A stretch of 53,013 bases of DNA from an uncultured Brevundimonas sp. (GTDB lineage Bacteria > Pseudomonadota > Alphaproteobacteria > Caulobacterales > Caulobacteraceae): contig NZ_CAMZFB010000013.1 in the NCBI RefSeq assembly GCF_947305955.1, positions 1-53,013 of the forward strand. Reading direction: 5' to 3'. The notes beneath the pieces are model-generated. The model had not been told where the DNA came from. It saw nothing but the letters and a program-made list of their open reading frames with translations, and searched no databases. The position numbers and the translations under genes are program-made. Positions within the stretch are counted from its first letter, which is position 1. Each line of letters begins with the position of its first letter. This document shows positions 9,524-18,305 of this stretch, piece by piece.

Positions 9524-11620
9524 ATGCGTGCACACTGGATGATGGCAACGGCGGCGGTCGCCTTGATGGCGACGGCGGCTCCGGTTTGGGCTCAGGAAGC
9601 GGGGGCTTCGGAAACGGCTGCTCCGGCAGCCGCCAGCCAACCGGCCAAGACCGAACATACGCTGGAGGGCGGGCTGGGCCTGCAAACCTTGGCCTCGATG
9701 GAGCGTGTATCCGCGCCGGTCCTGTCGCCCGATGGCAAGCGCGTCGTCTATGCGGTGTCCAGTGTGGACTATGACGCCAACAAGTCCTCGTCCTCGCTCT
9801 GGATCGCCAATGTCGATGGTACGGGTGAGCCGCGCCGCCTGACAGTTTCCGAAGGCGGGGCATCGAACGCCCAGTGGGCACCGGATGGTCGCGCCATCTA
9901 TTTTACCTCGTCACGTGGTGGCTCCAATCAGGTCTGGCGCACCGATGCCGAAGGTCATGCCGCCGCACAGGTGACCAGCCTGCCGGTCGGTGTCTCGGGT
10001 TTCCGGATCGCGCCGGATGGTCGCTCGCTGGTGCTGGGCGTGTCGGTCTTTGCCGACTGCGAGACGCTGGAATGCACCAAGACGCGCAGCGATGCAGCCG
10101 CCAAGGCCACCCAGACCGCCTATGACCAGATGCCCCTGCGCGTGTTCGACCGCTGGCACGATGGCAAGAAGTCCCACCTGTGGGTTCAGCCGCTGAATAC
10201 ATCGGGTCTGGCCGAGGGATCGGCCCGCAGCCTGACCCAAGGGCTGGAGGCCGACTTTGGCGTGGGTGGGATCGAGTTTACCCGCGACGGGGCCATTCTG
10301 GTTTCGACCAAGCTTCTGGGTGACCGCAACGCCTTCACCAACAACAACGACCTTTACCGTATTCCGCTGGCAGGCGGCGCTCCGGTCAATCTGACTTCCG
10401 GCCATACCGGACCGGACAGCAATCCGGTTCTGTCGCCCGATGGCCGCCGTCTCGCATGGCTGGCCAGCCCGCGTGAGAACGTCGGCGGGGATCAGGCTGT
10501 GGTCATGCTGGGTAATGCCGATGGATCGGGCGCGCGCGCCCTGACCCACTGGGATCGCGGCCCCGGTGACCTGACGTGGCGCTCGGATGGACGGGCGCTT
10601 TATGCGGTGGCCGCCGATCAGGGCCAGCAGCGCCTGTTCGAGATCGACGCCCGCACCGGCGACGTGCGCGCCCTGACCGATATCGGCACCGTTAGCGCCT
10701 ATGACGAAGTGGGCGGCACGGTGGTCTATGCGCTGGAAAACTATACCGCCCCGACCCAGCTCTTTGTGCTGAAGGGCAATGAGGCGCGCCAGCTGACGTA
10801 CCATAATGCCGATGCGATGGCCTCTATCCGTCCGTCGCGACCGGAAGAAATCCGTTTCGCGGGCTGGAACGGTGAACAGGTCCACGGCTGGGTGTTCAAG
10901 CCGGTGAACTATGTCGAGGGCCAGAAATATCCGGCCATCTATATGATCCATGGCGGTCCGAAGTCGCCGTGGACCGAAAGCTGGTCCTATCGCTGGAACC
11001 CGCAGGTCTATACCGGCGCGGGCTATGCGGTGGTGATGATCAATTTCCATGGCTCGCCCGGCTATGGGCAGGCCTTCACCGACGCGATCAACTCCAACTG
11101 GGGCACCCGCCCGCTGGAAGACCTGCGCAAGGGCTGGGAAGCGGCCCTCGAGCGTTACAGCTTCATCGACGGCAGCCGCGCCTGTGCGCTGGGGGCCTCT
11201 TACGGCGGCTATATGGTCAATATGATCGCGGGCCAGTGGAACGAGCCGTGGCAGTGCCTCGTCAACCACGCGGGCGTGTTCGATGTGCCGCAGCTGATGA
11301 ATGCGATGGACATCGCCACCTTCATCCACGAGTTCGAGGGCAGCACATGGGACCGCAAGGCGGTCTATGACGCCCAGAACCCTGAAACCTATGTCGCCAA
11401 CTGGAACAAGCCGATGCTGGTCCTGCACGGTTCGCGCGACTTCCGTGTGCCGATGGAACAGGGGCTGGCCACCTTCTCGGCCCTGCAACGTCAGGGTATT
11501 CCCAGCCGCTTTGTCCATGTGCCGAACGCCAACCACTGGGTGCTTGAGCCGAAGGCGTGGGTGAACTGGCAGCAGGAAATCCTCGACTGGACGGCCAAAT
11601 ACACCCAGCCCTCACGTTAA
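9524..11620 (+). CDS. Secreted S9-family prolyl oligopeptidase (DPP-like), tandem copy 1
   Basis: A serine peptidase of about 698 residues with a cleavable signal peptide (hydrophobic core MATAAVALMATAAPVWA, ending AQEAG), so it is periplasmic or exported. An N-terminal TolB/WD-like beta-propeller (VLSPDGKRVVYAVS and similar blades) is followed by an alpha/beta-hydrolase domain. The triad is visible: Ser in GASYGGYM (about 560), Asp in HGSRDFRVP (about 638) and His in NANHWVL (about 670). A GTG in frame at 9521 is possible, but the ATG at 9524 sits well behind the purine-rich GGGAAGGGGGAG at 9504. It is followed 72 bases later by a clear paralogue. The likely role is uptake or turnover of short peptides. 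Confidence 0.9.
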   Translation: MRAHWMMATAAVALMATAAPVWAQEAGASETAAPAAASQPAKTEHTLEGGLGLQTLASMERVSAPVLSPDGKRVVYAVSSVDYDANKSSSSLWIANVDGTGEPRRLTVSEGGASNAQWAPDGRAIYFTSSRGGSNQVWRTDAEGHAAAQVTSLPVGVSGFRIAPDGRSLVLGVSVFADCETLECTKTRSDAAAKATQTAYDQMPLRVFDRWHDGKKSHLWVQPLNTSGLAEGSARSLTQGLEADFGVGGIEFTRDGAILVSTKLLGDRNAFTNNNDLYRIPLAGGAPVNLTSGHTGPDSNPVLSPDGRRLAWLASPRENVGGDQAVVMLGNADGSGARALTHWDRGPGDLTWRSDGRALYAVAADQGQQRLFEIDARTGDVRALTDIGTVSAYDEVGGTVVYALENYTAPTQLFVLKGNEARQLTYHNADAMASIRPSRPEEIRFAGWNGEQVHGWVFKPVNYVEGQKYPAIYMIHGGPKSPWTESWSYRWNPQVYTGAGYAVVMINFHGSPGYGQAFTDAINSNWGTRPLEDLRKGWEAALERYSFIDGSRACALGASYGGYMVNMIAGQWNEPWQCLVNHAGVFDVPQLMNAMDIATFIHEFEGSTWDRKAVYDAQNPETYVANWNKPMLVLHGSRDFRVPMEQGLATFSALQRQGIPSRFVHVPNANHWVLEPKAWVNWQQEILDWTAKYTQPSR

Positions 11621-11692
11621 TCTGAGGGTTTGCGGGCGGCGTATCGGGTGTTAGGCCTTTCAGCCTGACTGTCCCAAAAAGAGGGAGCGCCC

Positions 11693-13789
11693 ATGCGCCG
11701 CCTGTCCCATCTTCTCTGCGGCCTCAGCGCCGTGGCCCTGCTGACCGCAGCCGCTCCGGCTCTGGCCGATACCGCGACCGCCCCGGCGGTGGCCGCGACG
11801 GCTGAAGCCGGTAACGCCTTTACCTATAACGACATGATCCCGGCCAACCGTCTGGGTGACCCGCAGGTGTCGCCGGATGGTGAGTGGGTCGTCTATTCGG
11901 TTACCCAGACTGATGTGGCCGCCAACCGCCGCAGCTCCAAACTCTACATCCAGTCGCTGAAGGGCGAGGGCCAAGCCACCGTCCTGCCGATCAGCGAGGG
12001 CGGTGCCAACACCGCACGCTGGGGCAAGGACGGACAGCTCTACTTCCTGTCGTCGCGCTCGGGCTCGTCGCAGGTGTGGATCTCGACCGACAGGGGCCAG
12101 ACCGCGACGCAGGTCACCAACCTGCCGACCGATGTGAACGCTTATCGCGTGAACGATGCCGGTGATGCCGTGGCCGTGTCGCTGGCCGTCTATCCGGACG
12201 CCGAGAACCTCGCCGCCTCGGTCGCCCGCGCTGCTGCCGAGGCCGAGCGCAAATCGACCGGCAAGGTCTATGACCGCATGTTCGTGCGCCACTGGGATAC
12301 TTGGAATGACCACACCCAGAACCACCTGTTCGTCATTGGTCTGGGCGACAATGCCCACGAGCCTGTCTGGGTGACCAAAGGCTTTGACGGCGACACCCCG
12401 TCCAAGCCGTTCGGTGACGAGAGCGAGTTCACCTTTGCCCCCGATGGCCGCAGCCTGGTTTTCTCGGCCCGCCATGCCGGAAACTCCGAGCCGTGGAGCA
12501 CCAATTTCGACCTCTATCAGGTCGCCGTCGACGCGCCGGGCCAACTGACCAACCTGACCGAGAGCAATCCGGCATGGGATACCGGTCCTGTCTTCTCGCC
12601 GGATGGCCAGACTCTGGCCTATCGCGCGATGGAGCGTCCGGGCTTCGAGGCGGACAAATATTCGATCTTCCTGCGTGATGTGGCCACCGGCCAGACCCGC
12701 CAGATCGCCGCCAACTGGGACCGTTCGGCTGACAGCCTGCAATGGTCCAAGGACGGCAACAGCCTGTTCGTGACGGCAGGTGACGTTGGTAACACCAAGC
12801 TGTTCCAGATCGATACCCGCAACGGTTCGGTCGTTGCCCTGACCGGCGAAGGCCACGTCGGCGCGGTCCAGCAGACCAATGACGGTTTCGTACTGTCGAT
12901 CGATACGCTGAACCGCCCCAGTGAGCTGTTCGTGAAGTCCTTCCGTGGCCGCGAAATGCCGCGCCGCATCACCAATGTGAACCCGCAACTGGACAACAAG
13001 CAGTTCGGTGCCTTCGAGCAGTTCAGCTTCCCCGGCTGGAACAACGAAACCGTCCACGGCTATGTCATCAAGCCGGCCAACTATGTCGAAGGCCAGAAAT
13101 ATCCGGTCGCCTTCCTGATCCACGGCGGGCCGCAAGGCTCGTTCGGTAACGGCTGGTCCTATCGCTGGAACCCGCAGACCTATGCCGGTGCAGGCTATGC
13201 CGTGGTCATGATCGATTTCCACGGTTCGACCGGCTACGGTCAGGCCTTCACCGACGCCATCAGCCAGCACTGGGGCGACCGTCCGCTGGAAGACCTGCAA
13301 AAGGGCTGGGCCTTCGCGCAGCAGAAGTACGGCTTCCTCGATGGCGATAACGCCTGTGCGCTGGGGGCTTCCTACGGCGGCTATATGATCAACTGGATCG
13401 CTGGCAACTGGTCCGACGCGTTCAAATGCCTCGTGAACCATGATGGCGTGTTCGACATCATGGGCATGGGCTATGGCACCGAGGAGCTGTGGTTCACCGA
13501 GTGGGAATACGGCGGCACGCCGTGGGAAAACCCGGAAGGCTATCAGCGCTTCAATCCGGTCAACCATGTCCAGAACTGGAAGACCCCGATGCTGGTCATT
13601 CAGGGCGACAAGGATTTCCGTATCCCGACCTCGCAGGCCCTGTCGACCTTCACGGCCCTGCAGCGTCGCGGCATCGAAAGCCGCTTTGTGATGTTCCCGG
13701 ACGAGAACCATTGGGTCCTCAAACCGGCCAACTCCATGCAATGGCACAATGAAGTGTTCGGCTGGCTGGACCAGCACCTGAACAAGTAA
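11693..13789 (+). CDS. Secreted S9-family prolyl oligopeptidase (DPP-like), tandem copy 2
   Basis: A 698-residue paralogue of the preceding gene, with its own signal peptide (LLCGLSAVALLTAAAPALA). It has the same layout of beta-propeller then hydrolase. The catalytic Ser is in GASYGGYM (about 559), Asp in QGDKDFRIP (about 640) and His in DENHWVL (about 672). Long blocks such as NYVEGQKYP and SYRWNPQ are shared with copy 1. The loop after the nucleophile differs (GTEELWFTEWEYGG here, AMDIATFIHEFEGS in copy 1), which suggests different substrate preference after duplication. The start has AGAGGGAG 7-14 bases upstream. A strong terminator follows at 13813. Confidence 0.9.
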   Translation: MRRLSHLLCGLSAVALLTAAAPALADTATAPAVAATAEAGNAFTYNDMIPANRLGDPQVSPDGEWVVYSVTQTDVAANRRSSKLYIQSLKGEGQATVLPISEGGANTARWGKDGQLYFLSSRSGSSQVWISTDRGQTATQVTNLPTDVNAYRVNDAGDAVAVSLAVYPDAENLAASVARAAAEAERKSTGKVYDRMFVRHWDTWNDHTQNHLFVIGLGDNAHEPVWVTKGFDGDTPSKPFGDESEFTFAPDGRSLVFSARHAGNSEPWSTNFDLYQVAVDAPGQLTNLTESNPAWDTGPVFSPDGQTLAYRAMERPGFEADKYSIFLRDVATGQTRQIAANWDRSADSLQWSKDGNSLFVTAGDVGNTKLFQIDTRNGSVVALTGEGHVGAVQQTNDGFVLSIDTLNRPSELFVKSFRGREMPRRITNVNPQLDNKQFGAFEQFSFPGWNNETVHGYVIKPANYVEGQKYPVAFLIHGGPQGSFGNGWSYRWNPQTYAGAGYAVVMIDFHGSTGYGQAFTDAISQHWGDRPLEDLQKGWAFAQQKYGFLDGDNACALGASYGGYMINWIAGNWSDAFKCLVNHDGVFDIMGMGYGTEELWFTEWEYGGTPWENPEGYQRFNPVNHVQNWKTPMLVIQGDKDFRIPTSQALSTFTALQRRGIESRFVMFPDENHWVLKPANSMQWHNEVFGWLDQHLNK

Positions 13790-13812
13790 GACCTTCCGGT
13801 CTTTCCGAAACG

Positions 13813-13842
13813 GGGCGCGTTCCTTAGGGGCGCGCCCTTTTT
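13813..13842 (+). terminator. Rho-independent terminator behind the S9 peptidase pair
   Basis: Perfect 7-bp stem GGGCGCG (13813-13819) / CGCGCCC (13831-13837) directly followed by TTTTTC, 23 bases after the stop codon. Confidence 0.85.
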
Positions 13843-13904
13843 CTTGGGCGGCGCTTGCATCCCCGCGCAACGTCGTTCCTAAAGGGCGAATGGCGAGGGA
13901 TGGA

Positions 13905-14519
13905 ATGACGCGGCGCGCACTATGCGCCACGGCGGGGATGGTGACGGCGGGGCTGGCATTACCGGCGTGGGGCAGGTCGTTTGGGGCCGATGGGCGGATG
14001 GCCTACGGACCTGATCCGCGCCAGACGCTGCGCCTTTATCCCGCGCGGGGGCAGGGGCCGCATCCGCTGGTCATCATGGTTGGCGATGCCACTGAGAGGC
14101 CGTCCGGCGCGATGGAGCGCACGGCCCGTCGTCTGGTGTCTCGGGGCATGACGGTGGCTCTCATAGACCGCAGACCGTCGCGCCATGGGCTTCAGGCCCA
14201 CACATCCGATGTCGTGCGTGCCCTGTCGCAGCTGCTCGCTCGGGCTGATGGTCTGTCGCTGGATGGCCGCTTTGCCCTGTGGGGCGAGGCGGCTGGCGCA
14301 TCGGTCGTTCTGCTGGTCGCGCGGGACAGGCGCTATCTGACAGCGGCCAAGATCGATCCCTATCGGCTGTGGGGCACGGTGGCGCTGGGAGCGCCGCCGG
14401 AAACGGACCCGACCTTTACCCGCGCCTCCGCCTATGGCCTTGGCCCGACGCGGTCCCTTTATCAAGGGCAGGCGGGTCAGGCGGCGCTGGGCACCGCCTT
14501 CCTTGATGGCCTGTTCTAG
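13905..14519 (+). CDS. Tat-exported alpha/beta-hydrolase-like protein lacking catalytic residues
   Basis: About 204 residues. The N terminus is a twin-arginine-like signal (MTRRALCATAGMVTAGLALP). The body aligns by eye with BD-FAE/kynurenine-formamidase-type hydrolases: AYGPDPRQTLRLYP, then a helix before the nucleophile (DVVRALSQLLARADGL), then WGEAAGASVVLLVARDRRYL. Where active relatives have GHSAGAH, this protein has GEAAGAS, so the nucleophilic Ser is Ala. The oxyanion HGGG is replaced by VGDA. The chain stops before the region that normally supplies Asp and His. It is probably a pseudoenzyme or a decaying gene. The 3' end overlaps the dapE 3' end by 4 bases. ATG 13905 is preferred over 13890 because GAGGGA precedes it. 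Confidence 0.65.
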   Translation: MTRRALCATAGMVTAGLALPAWGRSFGADGRMAYGPDPRQTLRLYPARGQGPHPLVIMVGDATERPSGAMERTARRLVSRGMTVALIDRRPSRHGLQAHTSDVVRALSQLLARADGLSLDGRFALWGEAAGASVVLLVARDRRYLTAAKIDPYRLWGTVALGAPPETDPTFTRASAYGLGPTRSLYQGQAGQAALGTAFLDGLF

Positions 14520-15709
14520 GCCTTCATGCGCTCGAACAGGGCGCGGATAACCTCGACATAGATGGCCGTAAGGTCGCGCAGTTCCTGTTCGGGTACGCGC
14601 TCGTCGATCTGGTGCATGGTCTGGCCGACGAGGCCCAGTTCCAGCACCGGACACATGTAGCGAATAAAGCGGGCATCCGACGTGCCGCCGCTGGTCGAGG
14701 CGACGGGGCGACGGCCAACGGCCTTCTCCACCGCATCCTGAACCCCGCCGATGAAGGCATCGTTCTGGGTCAGGAAGGCCTCGCCCGAGATCATGTGCTC
14801 GACATCGATCTTCAGGCCCGTTTCGGCTTGCAGCTGGCCCGCTTCTTTGGTCATCCACTCGGCCAGTTCCGCACCCTGATGGGTGGGGTTGAAGCGGATG
14901 TTGGTACGGGCGCGGGCCACGGCGGGGATGATGTTGGTCGCCGTATTGCCGATGTCGATGGTGGTGATTTCGAGGTTCGACGGCGGGAACTCGGGATAGC
15001 CTTCGTCCAGCACACGCGCGTTCAGGCGCGTCAACAGTTCGGCGATGACGGGGGCCGGATTGGCGGCGCGTTCGGGATAGGCGACGTGGCCCTGTTTGCC
15101 GTGGACGGTGAACCAGCTGTTGATCGAGCCGCGACGCCCGACCTTGATCATGTCGCCCAGCTGCGCCGACGATGACGGCTCGCCGACGATACAGGCGTCG
15201 ATCACCTCGCCCTCGCCCATCAGGGTCTCGACCACACGCTTGGTGCCGTGAAGGGCGGGGCCTTCTTCATCACCGGTGATCAGAAGGGACAGCGAGCCTT
15301 CGACCTCACCTTCGGACAGGATCTGCGACAGGGCCGCGACCCACGCGCCGATCCCGCCCTTCATGTCTACGGCACCGCGGCCATAAAGGATGCCGTCGCG
15401 GGTCTCGCCCTCGAACGGGCCGGTGGTCCATTGCTCGGTCGCACCGGTGGGCACCACATCGGTATGGCCCGCGAAACAGATGTTGGGAGAGGCCGTGCCG
15501 CGACGGGCATAAAGGTTGACGATGGGCGCATCCACGCCTTCACCGCTGGGGCCCGAAAACTCCATACGGCGGCAGGTGAAGCCCAGCTCGACCAGAGCTT
15601 TCTCCAGCACTTCCATCGCGCCTTCGTTGGCAGGCGTCACCGACGGGCGGCGGATCAGGGCGCGCGTCAGTTCGACAGGATCGAGAACGGAATTTGATGT
15701 GCTGTTCAT
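14516..15709 (-). CDS. dapE: Succinyl-diaminopimelate desuccinylase
   Basis: A 397-residue dinuclear zinc hydrolase of the M20 family that removes succinate from N-succinyl-LL-diaminopimelate in lysine and peptidoglycan synthesis. Metal and catalytic motifs are visible: AGHTDVVP, GRGAVDMKGG, the general-base pair GDEEGPA, and a late STSGGTSDARF block with the substrate-binding region. The length is near the family's usual 375-400. It is monocistronic here, and its 3' end overlaps the convergent hydrolase-like gene by 4 bases. The upstream 83 bases, shared with the MFS gene, form a divergent promoter region. Confidence 0.95.
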   Translation of the reverse strand: MNSTSNSVLDPVELTRALIRRPSVTPANEGAMEVLEKALVELGFTCRRMEFSGPSGEGVDAPIVNLYARRGTASPNICFAGHTDVVPTGATEQWTTGPFEGETRDGILYGRGAVDMKGGIGAWVAALSQILSEGEVEGSLSLLITGDEEGPALHGTKRVVETLMGEGEVIDACIVGEPSSSAQLGDMIKVGRRGSINSWFTVHGKQGHVAYPERAANPAPVIAELLTRLNARVLDEGYPEFPPSNLEITTIDIGNTATNIIPAVARARTNIRFNPTHQGAELAEWMTKEAGQLQAETGLKIDVEHMISGEAFLTQNDAFIGGVQDAVEKAVGRRPVASTSGGTSDARFIRYMCPVLELGLVGQTMHQIDERVPEQELRDLTAIYVEVIRALFERMKA

Positions 15710-15792
15710 ACTTCGATGCTTTAGGCAGGTAAGCCTGTAACGAGAAGGGCGATCTTGCGCCTGTCCTCTCCATTTGCCGAGATTTTTGATCA

Positions 15793-17064
15793 GTGACGAC
15801 CGAAAACCCCCGCACTGCGGATGAGACGCCCTTGGAGGGACCTTCCAGCCCGTGGAAGATTCCGGATTTCCGCCTTTTGTGGATTGGACGCGTGGTGGCG
15901 GTTCTCGCCATCCAGATCCAGTCCTCGGCCCTGTTATGGCAGGTTTATGAGATCGCGCGCCGCGATCACCCGATCGAACAGGCCAGTCTTTATCTGGGGC
16001 TGGTGGGCCTGTGCCAGTTCCTGCCGCTTCTGGCCTTCACACTGCCTGCGGGGGCCATGGCTGACCGGCGCGACCGCAAGAATACGGTAACCCTGTCGAT
16101 CGTAGTCGAGGCTGTGTGCGCGGCGATCTTTCTGGCCATGGCGTGGCACGGCTCGCCGCCCCTTTGGGGGCTGCTGGCTGTGGCGGCGGTGTTCGGGGCG
16201 GCGCGGGCCTTTCTGGCTCCGGCTTCGCAAGCCTTCCTGCCGATGGTGGTGGGACGCAAGGCTCTGCCTGCCGCCATCGCGGCCCAGTCTATCGCCTTCC
16301 AGACCGGAGCCATCGCGGGCCCTGCTTTGGGTGGGGTGATCGTCGGCATTACCGTACCGCTGGCCTATGCCTCGGCGGCGGCGCTATTCCTGATCGCTAT
16401 CGGCTGTTTCCTGATGATCAAGACCTCGGGCAAGCCCCAGGTCGTATCGACCCATTCGCCGGTCGAACTGGTCAAGGAAGGTTTGGCCTATGTGTGGAAG
16501 ACCAAGATCGTACTGGGCGCGATTTCGCTGGATCTGATCGTGGTGCTGTTTGCAGGCGTGGCCCTGCTGACGCCGATCTTTGCGCGTGACATCCTGCATG
16601 TGGGGCCGATGGGCTTTGGCTTCCTTCGGGCGGCCTTCGGTGTCGGGGCGCTGTTCATGGCTCTGTGGCTCAGCCGCTTTCCGATCCAGAAGAATGGCGG
16701 GCTGTGGATGTTTGCAGCGGTGGCGGTGTTCGGCATCTGCACCATCGTTTTCGGCCTGTCCAAGATCGTCTGGCTGTCGGCACTGGTGCTGTTCATCGGC
16801 GGAGCGGCGGACATGATCAGCGTCAATGTGCGCCAGACCCTGATCCAGTTGGCCACGCCCGATCACATGCGCGGGCGGGTGTCGTCGGTGTCCATGCTGT
16901 TCATCGGCGCATCGAACGAACTGGGCGAAGCCTATTCGGGTGTGATGGTTCGTATGCTCGGACCGATTGGAGCGGCTGTTTTCGGCGGTTTCGGCGCTCT
17001 GGCCGCCACCGGCATCTGGGCCAAGGTCTTCCCGTCTCTTCGGAAAGCTGATCGGCTTTCCTGA
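15793..17064 (+). CDS. MFS transporter, EntS-like exporter
   Basis: A 423-residue major facilitator protein with many hydrophobic segments. After an N-terminal soluble tail come IPDFRLLWIGRVVAVLAIQIQ and a cytoplasmic loop MADRRDRK between TM2 and TM3, the MFS motif A type loop. The best resemblance is to the EntS/MFS_3 group (siderophore or drug exporters), but there are no siderophore genes nearby to fix the substrate. It starts with GTG at 15793, without a strong ribosome-binding site. No ATG lies in frame near it. It is divergent from dapE and followed by a strong terminator. Confidence 0.82.
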   Translation: MTTENPRTADETPLEGPSSPWKIPDFRLLWIGRVVAVLAIQIQSSALLWQVYEIARRDHPIEQASLYLGLVGLCQFLPLLAFTLPAGAMADRRDRKNTVTLSIVVEAVCAAIFLAMAWHGSPPLWGLLAVAAVFGAARAFLAPASQAFLPMVVGRKALPAAIAAQSIAFQTGAIAGPALGGVIVGITVPLAYASAAALFLIAIGCFLMIKTSGKPQVVSTHSPVELVKEGLAYVWKTKIVLGAISLDLIVVLFAGVALLTPIFARDILHVGPMGFGFLRAAFGVGALFMALWLSRFPIQKNGGLWMFAAVAVFGICTIVFGLSKIVWLSALVLFIGGAADMISVNVRQTLIQLATPDHMRGRVSSVSMLFIGASNELGEAYSGVMVRMLGPIGAAVFGGFGALAATGIWAKVFPSLRKADRLS

Positions 17065-17070
17065 ACGAAA

Positions 17071-17098
17071 AAGCCCCGCTCACGAGCGGGGCTTTTTT
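17071..17098. terminator. Bidirectional rho-independent terminator
   Basis: 10-bp perfect stem AAGCCCCGCT (17071-17080) / AGCGGGGCTT (17085-17094) with a CACG loop, then a T run. On the minus strand the stem is also followed by TTTTT, so it can serve both the MFS gene and the converging dcd gene. Confidence 0.9.
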
Positions 17099-17139
17099 GT
17101 CCTAACGCTTGCCTCGCGGAGGCTCGCTGCTTGAGGACA
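17098..17139 (-). repeat. REP-like paired-stem element, long form, copy A
   Basis: Outer stem TGTCCT (17098-17103) / AGGACA (17134-17139). Inner stem GCCTC (17111-17115), loop GCG, GAGGC (17119-17123). The flanks CCTAACGCT and CTCGCTGCTTGAGG match copy B at 28968 (read on its other strand) with equal spacing, while the inner stem differs by compensating pairs. It lies between two converging 3' ends. Related short forms lie at 46980-47092. Confidence 0.7.
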
Positions 17140-17165
17140 TTTGGAAGTACTCTGGTGTAGCCCGC

Positions 17166-18200
17166 CTATTTCCACTCGCGGAAGTGTTTGGACAGCTTCA
17201 GGCCCTGTTTCTGGTAGTGGCTGCCGCCTTCGCCATAGAGGCGGGTGGGGCGCTCGGTCAGGGGTTCATAGACCAGTCGGGCGACGGTCTGTTCGTGTTC
17301 CAGCAGGAAGGGGGTGTCGTGGGTGCGAACCTCAAGCACGCCCTTGGAGCCTGCGCCGTGCGCCTCATCCGTGCCGAAGCCCGGATCGAAGAAGCCTGCA
17401 TAGTGGACACGGAACTCGCCGACCGAGGGGTCAATCGGGGTCATTTCAGCGGCTTGGTCGACGGGGATTTCCACGTCGTCGCTGGAGGCAAGAATGTAGA
17501 ACTCGCCCGGATCGAGCAGCAGGTCGCCATCACGCAGGGTCAGGGGTTCCCAGAAGTCGCGCGGGTCGTGACCGTCAATATTCTCCAGATCGACCACACC
17601 CGCATGGCGGCGGCCACGGAAGCCGACGATGCCATTGGCACCGGGCATCAGATCGACGCCAACGCTGCGGGTTTCCAGGCGCGGCGGCTCGCCGGCCTTG
17701 AGGCGCAGCTGGTTCAGGCGCGTGCCCGGACGCACGAGGATGGAGAAGGTCTGGGGCGCGATTTCCAGATACAGCGGGCCTTCATAGCCTTCATCGACGT
17801 CGTCGAAGCTCTGGCCCTTGTCGGTCAGCAGACGCACGAACACATCGACGCGGCCCGTCGAGGATTTCGGATTGGCGCGGGCGTTCAGCCCCTTGGGAAG
17901 GGACAGGTGTTCCTGCAGGCGGGCGATATAGACGCAGCCCTTTTCCAGAACATAGCCACCCGACAGGTCGATGGCGTGCATGGCCACATCCTTGATGCGG
18001 TCCTCGACCTTGCGCTTGCCCGGCAGGAAGCTGGCGCGGACACGCCACGCCACGTCCGACAGGCGCAGGTCCAGACTGGCCGGTTGGACCTGATCGGTAT
18101 CAAAAGCGGTCTGGCTGGTGATGGCCCCCGTCGCGATCAGGGTCTCGATGCCCTGAAACGGGATGATGCCGGCTTGGTCGGGAAGAGTGAACTTGGTCAT
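17166..18200 (-). CDS. dcd: 2'-deoxycytidine 5'-triphosphate deaminase, double-domain type
   Basis: A 344-residue protein of the long alphaproteobacterial dCTP deaminase family, about twice the length of the classic 190-residue Dcd, containing two trimeric dUTPase-like folds in tandem. It makes dUTP from dCTP for dTMP synthesis. Visible blocks are QPASLDLRLSDVAWRVRASFLPG in the first domain and a dUTPase/Dcd-like segment ANPKSSTGRVDVFVRLLTD. The second domain has PGEFYILASSDDVEIPV, VHYAGFFDPGFG (typical Dcd) and LVYEPLTERPTRLYG. The ATG at 18200 is followed directly by the conserved start (MTKFTLPDQAGIIP). It is transcribed towards the terminator at 17071. Confidence 0.92.
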   Translation of the reverse strand: MTKFTLPDQAGIIPFQGIETLIATGAITSQTAFDTDQVQPASLDLRLSDVAWRVRASFLPGKRKVEDRIKDVAMHAIDLSGGYVLEKGCVYIARLQEHLSLPKGLNARANPKSSTGRVDVFVRLLTDKGQSFDDVDEGYEGPLYLEIAPQTFSILVRPGTRLNQLRLKAGEPPRLETRSVGVDLMPGANGIVGFRGRRHAGVVDLENIDGHDPRDFWEPLTLRDGDLLLDPGEFYILASSDDVEIPVDQAAEMTPIDPSVGEFRVHYAGFFDPGFGTDEAHGAGSKGVLEVRTHDTPFLLEHEQTVARLVYEPLTERPTRLYGEGGSHYQKQGLKLSKHFREWK

Positions 18201-18305
18201 GCCGTCCTGTTCTCACACGGATTTTTCCGCCTGTCTCGCCCAGAAAACATCAGTTTGGAACGAGAGTCTGCTTGAACCCCGCGTACGGCGGGACGCATAT
18301 AGCGC

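Noticed and set aside
11660-13930. 756-codon open frame opposite the second S9 peptidase
   Set aside because: Antisense shadow of a clear gene with intact catalytic residues. It spans the terminator and has no recognisable product.
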